Below, one piece after another: positions 40,986 through 49,699 of a stretch of DNA of 64,000 nucleotides (position 1 is its first letter; each line of letters starts with the position of its first letter). Source of the DNA: Cryptomeria japonica (taxonomy: Eukaryota; Streptophyta; Pinopsida; Cupressales; Cupressaceae); the NCBI RefSeq assembly GCF_030272615.1, contig NC_081411.1, positions 182,612,977 to 182,676,976 on the forward strand, read 5' to 3'. A program made the position numbers and the translations under genes. The notes beneath the pieces are model-generated. The model saw nothing but the letters and a program-made list of their open reading frames with translations. It was not told the origin of the DNA and searched no databases.

Positions 40986-41482
40986 TGTGATACATGGACC
41001 AGCTCTGATACCATGTGAGATTTTTCCAAGATCAAGAGGCAATGGAAAGCACAAATAAGAGAGAACAAAATATTGATAGGAAAAAACTATATTCTATCAA
41101 GATGAAAAATATGATCAACTGGATCATTAATCGATTCGTTTACATACAATGAATATGATCCTGCTTATATAGGAAAGGCTATATGGATATGTGAGCATGC
41201 AAACATGACATGTGGCTCAATAAGAAACAAGGGTAGGTAGGAAATAGGTGTGGGTAGGTAGGAGAAATAATATAATATTTCACATGAGGTGGATCACCCA
41301 CTGAATGTGGAGTGTAACAACAAGATCAACACCATAAAAGGTGGAAATTCTCCTACACACACTATCCCAATGTGGCACAAACACCCAAGTGTCTCATACC
41401 CAAACTACTATGTAATGCATTTCCTAAGTAAACTTAAGTAAGGTGTAATAATATCCAAGATGAATAATTATTTACACCAACA
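40986..41482 (-). repeat. copia LTR (5' LTR in element orientation)
   Basis: 497 bp, the same length as the left LTR. It ends at 41482 with TGTTGG in element orientation, next to the LINE sequence CAATGGACC. Confidence 0.93.
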
Positions 41483-42362
41483 CAATGGACCTAGCAGATG
41501 CACTCTATGTCTAGAGCATGAAGAGACTGTGGATCATCTACTTCTCCACTGCAAATTTTCCGACCACTGTTGGTGGCATTTCATAGGAAAATTGAGAATC
41601 TTTGGCCCCTTCCCATCAGGGGTGGATAAGTGGTTTTCACAATGGCCTAAACCGACAAGAAAGGCATTTTTTGCTGATTTTCTTAATATCCTACCATCAC
41701 TTTTGATTTAGGAAATTTGGAAAGAAAGGAATCGTATTATCTTCCAGGGTAAGGAAATAAGCTTCATGTGTCTTTGTGGGAAAATTGAGGTCCAGCTGAC
41801 TGAGCTCCTAAATGAGGCTGCTCAATCCAAATCATTAAAACAGAATTTGTACATGGACTGGTATTGTAAGATTAAGCTGGCTCTCCCAAATTTAATAATT
41901 CCACCACTTTTTTTCTTGGGAACCCCAATGGATCAGGTTAATCCAAGAGTGGGGGTGAAATGGTATGCGCCAGAACCTTGATGGAGTAAGGTAAAATTTG
42001 ATGTTGCTTCTGTAGGAAATCTGGGTCAAAGTAGTATTTGTTGTATTTTGAGGGATTCCGATGGTTTCTGCATAAAATAAATCTCTGAAAAGATTGGAGT
42101 TGCTACTAACAATGAAGTTGAATCAAGAGCGGCTTTAAGAGGTCTTCAGTTATGGAAGGAGCTTGGGGTTCAGAGAATTTATCTGGAGGGAGACTGATTA
42201 AATATGGTTAATGCAATCCATTGCAATAACATCCCTAGTTGGCACCTTAACTAGTGGCTTCAATCAATTTGGTGTTGTTAACCACCTTTGATGAATTTAA
42301 GGTTAGCCACATATATATTGAAGGTAATGGAGAGGCTAATAGACTCTCTAAATTGGCGATAA
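41483..42362 (+). pseudogene. LINE ORF2, zinc-binding domain end and RNase H
   Basis: Continues ORF2 after the copia insertion: GPSRCTLCLEHEETVDHLLLHC is split by the insertion point and is the zf-RVT domain (metal ligands Cys-Cys-His-Cys). After TAG at 41709 and a linker, a plant LINE RNase H domain appears: KVKFDVASVGN, CCILRDSDGF, ATNNEVESRAALRGLQLW and IYLEGD, followed by a stop in place of the residue after Asp. The catalytic Asp, Glu and Asp can be located. In-frame stops occur in IK-IS, GD-LN and elsewhere. RNase H helps remove the RNA strand during insertion. Confidence 0.85.
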
Positions 42363-43808
42363 CCATTGGTGACCCCCCTTGATCTTCCATTGGTGTTATG
42401 GCATGCTTATCCTGCCAAGCAATGAGTGTTTCCAGTTGAGTTTGTCGGTAGTGGCTTCTACCGATTGTCTACTCCTTATAGATGATGGTTCTCTATTGGG
42501 CCAGTTGGTGATGGTATATTGCCTCCACCAGTTGATATGGTATCCTCACTATCTCATTTAGGGGGGTTGCTCTCCCATTAGGTCTCTTGCCAGTTGTGCT
42601 CTTCTCTCTTTTTCCGATTAAGTTTCTCTCCATATTAAGCACCGGTTGAGGTGCAAACTGGTGCATTTCTCCCCCATTGCCTCTTTACTCCTTCTCAACC
42701 TAATGTCATGGTTTTTGGTGGATAGACCAATTGACTGACTTGATATCCTATTAAGGTTTCTTCTTGTCACCGAGATGTGACACATTGCCATCATCATTGA
42801 TCTGTGTTGGTTTGGGCCCCATGGCAATTGGAAATAAGTATACCTTAATTAATATCTAGTTATGATGGAATCCTTTCAAGATTTGCTCATAATCACCCGA
42901 TGGTTAAAGTCGGTAGACATTAAGTTGACAAGCTTTGGCTCAGGTGTTGTTTGGACACTACAATTTCATGTGTGTGTGTATTCAATTGGCATGAACTACT
43001 TCCAAGGTGTCATATTCTCTGGTTTGATGTCTTTCTATTTAACAATGGAATGCCCTCTTTTTTAAATCAAACAAGTGCTTTCTTTTCTTAGTGCCTTGCT
43101 ATGCAGACCCCAATTCTCCTCAAAGCTACTTGTCGCCAGATGGCTTTCCTGGGTGAAATCACGGACAGACGTCTATAGGACATCCTCTTCTCTCGACATC
43201 CTCTTATTCTCCATAGCCTTAGGATCATTATGGATAAGGAATTCCTTATGGCTTATCACAAGTACAAAGCTAATACGATATCCCAATGTTTTTCCTTGCA
43301 ATGATATTATACATGGGTACTCAAATGATGTTTAAACATCTCCCTTTGGGGGGGATTGATGTTGTATTGGATAATATTGATGCCAATCTGTGAATTCTGC
43401 TTCCCCAAAATTACTATATGACCTTAGGCAACGGGGCAGAGGTGAGGAAGCCTAAATGCCCTATTGTCTTGGATGTGGCTCATGCTCCTGTGGATAGTGC
43501 TTCTAAAGACTCCCTTTGACTCCGGTTGTCATTATTTTCTCCAGTTTCTCTGATTTTGTTGTTGTCTATTTTTGTTTTAAAGCCTCTGTTATCTACCTTA
43601 AGAGGTTGGTATCTGATGTCATGTACTCATCCATCCTTTATTGCTGGTTTTTCTTTGTTTAAGGAATAGAGCTAAGGTAGGGGGTTTTCTTCCTAGTTCT
43701 TTCCCCCTACCGGTCTCACTGAATCAGGCCTTGTATTCTCTTTTTTGATTAATACAAGGGTGCTTCCCCTCTACAGCTATTTACTTATTGAAGAAAAAAA
43801 TATATATT
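42363..43808 (+). other. LINE 3' untranslated region and A-rich tail
   Basis: About 1.4 kb without a convincing frame. Short open stretches at 42379-42561, 42862-43065 and 43075-43335 have no known motif. It ends CTTATTGAAGAAAAAAATATA, similar to the 3' ends of plant L1 LINEs. The G-rich words GGTAGGGGGTTTTC and CCGGTCTCACTG near 43676-43725 are part of this end region. Confidence 0.65.
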
Positions 43809-43845
43809 TTAATTATTAAAAATGAATATCATAATTTGAGGTCTA

Positions 43846-43990
43846 GGGGCCTAGCTCAATTGGCGAGAGCTTTTGCTGGTAAAACACAAGGTCACGAGGT
43901 CTAGTATCCTCCTAGCGCATGTGGTACTAGAGGGTGTGTCACGCCAACATCACCAGTCAAGTTACAAATTTTACTTGACAAACTGCAGTT
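43846..43990 (+). mobile_element. SINE-like, tRNA-derived sequence
   Basis: GGGGCCTAGCTCAATTGGCG looks like a tRNA 5' half with an A box (TAGCTCAATTGG) and a D stem (GCTC/GAGC). About 45 bases later GAGGTCTAGTATCCTC resembles a B box and T arm, one base too long. The anticodon arm is poor and no matching acceptor stem is seen, so this is not a tRNA gene. A tRNA-headed SINE with an undefined right end is the better reading. It lies 45 bp beyond the LINE tail. Confidence 0.4.
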
Positions 43991-44038
43991 TATAGGGAGA
44001 TGCTATACTCAATTCCTATAGTCTATATATATACATAT

Positions 44039-44054
44039 ATTATTGAATAATATA
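44039..44054 (+). repeat. 16-bp direct repeat flanking the DNA transposon, left
   Basis: ATTATTGAATAATATA is repeated without change at 57444-57459, where it abuts the right end of the transposon. On the left it stands 12 bases outside the GGGT end. It contains the palindrome ATTATT-G-AATAAT. Confidence 0.75.
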
Positions 44055-44066
44055 CAAGCTATATTA

Positions 44067-44100
44067 GGGTATGTACAGGATCATGGTGTGCCAAAATAGG
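44067..44100 (+). repeat. left terminal inverted repeat
   Basis: Begins GGGTATGTACAGGATCA and continues to GCCAAAATAGG. It pairs with the reverse complement of 57409-57443. Confidence 0.6.
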
Positions 44101-44984
44101 CCCTTAAGTGGCAATGAAATTTCAGAAAATCAGAGTTATGCAACTTGACATGAAAATTTGAATAAGTTGTGAACATTATTTTTAAAATATGTAAGAAGAG
44201 AATATATAGAAAATTGAATTTAGTTTCTAAGCTACTAGTTGTTTTTTAGAAAAAAAAAATCCTATTTGATGAAAATTTCAAATTTCAAAGCAGTGGTACT
44301 AAAATTTTAGGAAAAAAATAAGAAGTAGACGTATGTTTGACCACCCTAATCACAATCAAATATTAATTTTTTTTATAATATTTATAATATAAGTATTAGA
44401 CTCTTTTCCGGATGTGACACATATTTTTTTTTAATTTTTTATAAATTAAATAATTATTTATGAATTATTTTACTATAGCTTTTCAAAAATTCAGAAACTC
44501 CTACGTCTGACCACCTTAACTTGGTCAAAACCTTATGAAATTTCATTTTTTTTAATTTTTCCCTATAGTAGATGAAGCATAGGATGTGACGCATGTTTCG
44601 GTTTCAAAAAATGTTATACCGTTTGAAAGTTATGAGTGCTTTTCAATCAGTATATCAATCAGGACTATTGTCATAATTCAATTAGAAAATAAATAATAAT
44701 TATTTATTAAAGTCAAAATAAGACAAGCCTTATATTGTTGGAAACCTGGGAATGTCCTTAAAAAACACTTTTTGTTTTATCAATTTTGGTTACAAAAAAA
44801 GTCGTCAGCCACCAATGTAAAGTCTGGAAAATCAAGGAATACTGAAAAATAAAATTTTTTAGTTGACTTTCCAGGCTTGTCATTTCCAAGCCAAATACGA
44901 AAATATTCCCGAGTCGAAATTTGAATTTTGAAAATTTGACTACAAAAATTTTTGGTCCCCAAACAATTTCTTGTTGTCGCCATT
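44101..44984. other. left inner flank of the transposon, no gene
   Basis: AT-rich sequence. The phrase GGATGTGAC-CAT recurs (44412, 44582), as do CGTATGTTTGACCACC and CGTCTGACCACC (44331, 44503). No open frame stands out. A small minus-strand open stretch (44758-45009) is not convincing. Confidence 0.5.
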
Positions 44985-45095
44985 TATTTGGTAAACTACC
45001 ACTTGGCAAAAATCCGATATTCGATTAAATCGGATTTCGGATTTTATTAGTTATATTTTAGAGAGAGGGAGAGAGGAGAGGGAGAGAGGGAGAGG

Positions 45096-45163
<68 letters not shown>

Positions 45164-45216
45164 AGAGGGAGAGAGGGAGAGGGAGAGAGAGAGAGAGTAG
45201 AGAGGGAGAGAGGAGA

Positions 45217-45249
<33 letters not shown>

Positions 45250-45275
45250 GAGGGAGGGGAGAGAGAGAGAAGGAA

Positions 45276-45331
<56 letters not shown>
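44985..45331 (+). repeat. left arm: GATATC-type palindrome plus (GA)n tract
   Basis: The stretch CCGATATTCGATTAAATCGG (45015-45034) is followed by TATTTTA and about 270 bp of GA repeats (45060-45331). The reverse complement matches 47590-47870 (CT tract, TAAAATATGACTAATAAAATCC, palindrome, then ACAAATTTTTG-type words), making long inverted arms around the array between them. Confidence 0.75.
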
Positions 45332-45332
<1 letters not shown>

Positions 45333-45334
45333 TT

Positions 45335-47589
45335 GACACCTAACGGACATAATTTGGTTGTCGTTAGGGGTCATATGGTGTCTTAAGGGGTCATATGGTG
45401 TCCCATGAACCCTTATGACCTCTTAGGACACCATATGACCCCCTAATGACACCATATTCGATTGCTTTGGGTCATATTGTGTCCTAAGGGGTCCTTTGGT
45501 GTCCCAAGACACCATATGACCCCTAACAACACCATAGGACCCCTTAAGACACCAAATCATGTCGTTAGGGGGTCATATTATGTCTTACGGGGTTGTAGGA
45601 CACAATATGACCCCTAACAACATGATTTGGTGTCTTAAGGGGTCCTATGGTGTCGTTAGGGGTCTTATGGTGTCCATAGGGGTCATATGGTGTCCCATGA
45701 ACCCTTATGACCTCTTAAGAAACCATATGACCCCTAATGACACAATATTGGGTCGCTTTGGGTCATATTGTAAGGAAAAGGGGTCATATTGGGTCATAAG
45801 GGATCCTATGGTGTCCCAAGACAACATATGACCCCTATGGACACCATATGACCCCTAACGACACCATAGGACCCCTTAAGACACTAAATCATGTTGTTAG
45901 GGGTCATATTGTGTCCTACGGGGTTGTAGGACACAATATGATGCCTAACAACATGATTTAGTGTCTTAAGGGGTCCTATGGTGTCGTTAGGGGTCATACG
46001 GTGTCCATAGGGGTCATATGTTGTCCGATGAACCCTTATGACCTTTTAGGACACCATATGACCCCTAATGACACCATATTGGGTCTCTTTGGGTAATATT
46101 GTAGGGAAAAGGGGTCATATTGTGTCATAAGGGGTCTTATGGTGTCCCAAGACACCTTATGACCCCTATGGACACTATATGACCCCTAACGACACCATAG
46201 GACCCCTTAAGACACCAAATCATGTTGTTAGGGGTCATATTGTGTCTTACGGGGTCGTAGGACACATTATGACCACTACAGACTTGATTTAGTGTCTTAA
46301 GGGGTCATATGGTGTCCATAGGGGTCATATGCTGGTCCATAGGGGTCATATGGTGTCCCATGAACCCTTATGACCTCTTAGGACACCATATGACCCCTAA
46401 TGACACCATATTGGGTCGCTTTGGGTCATACTGTGTTCTAAGGGGTCTTATGGTGTCCCAAGACACCATATGACCCCTATGGACACCATATGAACCCTAA
46501 CGACACCATAGGACCCCTTAAGACACCAAATCATGCCATTAGGGGTCATATTATGTCCTTATAGGGTCGTAGGACACAATATGACCCCTAATGACATGAT
46601 TTAGTGTCTTAAGGGGTCCTATGGTGTTGTTAGGGGTGGCATGGTGTCCATTGGGGTCATATGGTGTCCCATGAATCCTTATGACCTCTTAGGACACCAT
46701 ATGACCCCTAATGACACCATATTGGGTCGCTTTGGGTCATATTGTAGGGAAAACGGGTCATATTGTGTCATAAGGGGTCCTATGGTTTCCCAAGACACCA
46801 CATGACTCCTATGGACATCGTATCATCACAAATGACACCATAAGACCCCTTAAAACACCAAATCATGTAGTTAGGGGTCATATTGTGTCTTACGGGGTCG
46901 TAGGACATAATCTGACCCCTAATGACATGATTTAGTGTCTTAAGGGGTCCTATGGTATTGTTAGGGGTCCTATGGTATCCATAGAGGTCATAAAGTGTCC
47001 TATGAACCCTTATGACCTCTTAGGACACCATATGACCCCTAATGACACCATATTGGGTTTCTTTGGGTCATATTGTAGGGAAAAGGGGTCATATTGTGTC
47101 ATAAGGGGTCCTATGGTGTCCCAAGACACCATATGACCCCTATGGACACCGTATGACCCCTAACGACACCGTAGGACCCCTTAAGACACCAAATCATGTT
47201 GTTAGGGGTCATATTGTGTCTTACGGGGTCATAGGACACAATACAACCCCTAACGACATTATTTGGTGTCTTAAGGGGTCCTCTGGTGTCGTTAGGGGTC
47301 ATATTGTGTCCTAAGGGGTCATATGGTGTCTTGGGACACCATAGGACCCCTTAGGACATAATATGACCTCTTAGGACACAATATGACCCAAAGTGACCCA
47401 ATATGGTGTCATTAGGGGTCATATGGTGTCCTAAGAGGTCATAAGGGTTCATGGGACACCATATGACCCCTATGGACACCATACGACCCCTAACAACACC
47501 ATAGGACCCCTAATGACATGATTTGGTGTCTTAAGCGGTTCTCTGGTGTTGTTAGGGGTCATAGGGTGTCCATAGGGGTCATAAGGGGT
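45335..47589 (+). repeat. satellite array, about 331-bp higher-order unit
   Basis: The landmark CATGATTT(G/A)GTGTCTTAAG recurs at 45621, 45952, 46283, 46595, 46925, 47257 and 47517, giving steps of 331, 331, 312, 330, 332 and 260 bp. Each unit is built of 17-18-bp modules in both orientations, GGGGTCATATGGTGTCC and its exact reverse complement. Single strands of this array could fold into many hairpins. No protein is coded. Confidence 0.85.
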
Positions 47590-47622
47590 CCTCTCTCTCT
47601 CTCTATCTCTCTCTCTCTCTCC

Positions 47623-47706
<84 letters not shown>

Positions 47707-47870
47707 CTCTCTCTCTTTCTCCCTCTCTCCCTCTCCTTCTCTTCTCTCTCTCTCTCTAAAATATGACTAATAAAATCCGATATCCGATTTAATCGGATAT
47801 CAGATTTCGGCAATGTGGCAGATTACTAAATTAATGGTAGAACAGGAATTTTTTTGGGAACGACAAATTT
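47590..47870 (+). repeat. right arm: (CT)n tract plus GATATC palindrome
   Basis: About 168 bp of CT repeats (47590-47757) is followed by TAAAATATGACTAATAAAATCC and GATATCCGATTTAATCGG (47779-47796). It is the inverted partner of 44985-45331. Confidence 0.75.
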
Positions 47871-48013
47871 TTGTATTGAAATTTTTGTATTACACATGAT
47901 TTGGTGTCTTAAGGGATCATTGGGCAAGTGTAAGGTAATGAGTCACAAATTCGCGGAAGTTCACGCATTGGAAAAATGCGCTCTTATAAACGGGGGCCCG
48001 TTTTCAAAAAAAC
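47871..48013 (+). other. junction segment with array-like word
   Basis: It contains ACACATGATTTGGTGTCTTAAG (47896 onward), the array landmark, outside the array. It then runs into unique sequence leading to a GGGCCCG-rich hairpin. Confidence 0.5.
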
Positions 48014-48127
48014 GGGGGCCCGCTTTTAAACAAAACGGGGGGCCCGTTTCTAAAAATGTGGCCCGTTTCAAAAAACGGGGGCCCGTTTCTAAAAACGGGC
48101 CCCCGTTTTGTTTAAAAGCGGGCCCCC
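48014..48127. repeat. GC-rich inverted repeat (hairpin) with 36-bp arms
   Basis: Arms 48014-48049 and 48093-48127 are reverse complements apart from one missing base, with a 43-bp loop. Both arms contain GGGCCCG-type motifs and a TTTTGTTTAAAAGCGGGC-type stretch. The surrounding 150 bp holds at least five more CGGGGGCCCG copies, against very AT-rich neighbours. Confidence 0.88.
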
Positions 48128-49082
48128 ATTTCTAAATGACATTTTTCCCTTTTTTTCGACAAGCCGCCCTTGTTTGAAAACAGGGCGCGCCGTTTTGTGG
48201 AAGTTGATTCCACAACTCGCCAATTGGCTCGGGATTAGGCTCGGGATAAGCCTGGGATGGCCACACCTGAGACATGGACCTGCAAATTCAAATCTCCATG
48301 AATGAAAGCACAAATATGAACTTCAGAAATAGTTTACGCACCTTTAATCAGAGAATTTTTATACGAAATTAAAACCCATTTCAGATTATACTGTCTAGAT
48401 TCTAAATATGTAAATTTATTTAAAAATTGATTATTTTAACTATTTTTCATTTAATTTATACTAAATTGGGTCCATAAATTTGAAATATTAACTAATTTTG
48501 TTAATTTAATAACTTTTTTATTTTAAAGAATTTTGGAAAAAAATTATATGTCATCAATCTACACAAAATTATTTTGTATTTGAAAAAAATAAAAATAAAA
48601 AAAATGTTAAGTTTACATCAAATTATGTGGGTCGTACACGTCAAATTTTAAAACGATATTTACGGCCATTAAAAAATTAATTAAAAAAAAAATATTAGAA
48701 AAAAAAATACAGAAAAATATGCTCATCAATCTTCAGTGTGTTACAAGCCATTTCCCAAAACGGTTTGAGAAAATAATTTTAATTGTGTCAAAAAGTGTGG
48801 GTCGTACACATGCTTGGTATGGTCCTGAAACAGGCATTTTTAAAACATAGTTTTCAGAACTCCATTTAAAAAGTTATTTTTTATTATGTGGGTATTAAAA
48901 TAAATTATATATTTGGAAAGTAAACTCAGAGGGCTATCTTTTATATTACTGACTTTTTCCAAGATTCAATCTCTAAGTGTTTTCAAAATTTAAGCTCAAA
49001 TGAGACAAAATCTGAAAATCAGGGAAAACACTTCCACTTTTGGCCAAAAAGTGGACTCATCTTCTTGCACTGACCCCATTAC
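48128..49082. other. spacer, no gene seen
   Basis: AT-rich after 48300. TGTGGGTCGTACAC is present twice (48628 and 48796). No coding signal. Confidence 0.5.
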
Positions 49083-49486
49083 ACATGATTTGGTGTCTTA
49101 AGGGATCCTCTGGTGTTGTTAGGGGTCATAGGGTGTCCATAGGGTTCATAACGGGTCCTCTCTCCCTCTCCTCCTCTCTCTCTCTCTCTCTCCACCTCTC
49201 TCTCTCTCTCCCCTCTCTCTCTCTCTCTCTCTCCCTCTCCCCCTCTCCTCCTCTCCTCCCCTCACCCCCCCCCCCCTCTCTCTCTCTCTCTGTCTCCCTT
49301 TCCTCCTCTCTCTCTTTCTCCCTCTCTCCCTCTCCTTTCTCTCTCTATCTCTCTCTCTCTAAAATATGACTGAATAAAATCCGATATCTGATTTAATTGG
49401 ATATTGGATTTCTGCAACGTGGCAAATTACTAAATTAATGGCGGAACGGGAATTTTTTGGGGGACCACAAATTTTTGTATTAAAAT
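49083..49486 (+). repeat. second copy of array-end, (CT)n and palindrome block
   Basis: Matches 47516-47886 in the same order: ATGATTTGGTGTCTTAAG, array words, a CT tract (49157-49360), TAAAATATGACT-AATAAAATCC and the GATATC palindrome. It extends to ACAAATTTTTGTATT. A further palindrome cluster follows at 49486-49545. Confidence 0.8.
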
Positions 49487-49699
49487 CGGATATCAGATAA
49501 AATCTGATATCCCAATTTTATCCAATATCCGATTTTTGTACAAAAAATTAAGAAAAAAAGGTTTGTGGGCCATTCTGTAGATTCCAATGGCCCACAGTTT
49601 GCATATTCTATTTCTGTCAAGGATCACGGGTTTTTAGATAGCTAGAGACAAATTTGTGCTTTTGGGAGATTCTTAAAGTGAAAAATTACATTGTCAATC

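Larger units (their letters stand above)
37225..41482 (-). mobile_element. non-autonomous Ty1-copia element nested in the LINE (4258 bp)
   Basis: Two 497-bp LTRs at 37225-37721 and 40986-41482 differ at about 13 positions (roughly 97% identical by eye). The primer site abuts the right LTR and a purine tract abuts the left one, so transcription runs right to left. Flanks read GAATG (37220-37224) and CAATG (41483-41487), a 5-bp target duplication with one mismatch. Removing 4263 bp (element plus one duplication, divisible by three) rejoins the LINE zinc-domain codons in frame. Internally it keeps gag and a protease region, but no integrase core, RT or RNase H. Movement would need proteins from another copia element. 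Confidence 0.93.
32016..43808 (+). mobile_element. plant L1-type LINE, split by a nested copia element
   Basis: ORF1 (DUF4283-type), ORF2 (endonuclease, RT, zinc-binding C-terminal domain, RNase H), a long 3' region and an A-rich 3' end (TTATTGAAGAAAAAAA, about 43785-43800) give a complete LINE layout. It is interrupted at 37225-41482 by a reversed copia element. Without that insert it spans about 7.5 kb. A possible short target duplication, TTAATTAT, is at 32016-32023 and 43809-43816, but both flanks are AT-rich. Many stops and at least two frameshifts in ORF2 make it inactive. Confidence 0.88.

Noticed and set aside
43846-43920. Functional tRNA gene
   Set aside because: Acceptor stem does not pair, the anticodon arm is weak and the T arm is one base too long.
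45051-45374. Minus-strand open frames of Ser-Leu repeats
   Set aside because: They are translations of the (GA)n/(CT)n tract, as are those at 47518-47813 and 49040-49369. Low-complexity DNA is open in several frames by nature.
45335-47589. CRISPR-like array
   Set aside because: The repeats are contiguous with no unique spacers, the period is 331 bp, and the context is a plant genome.
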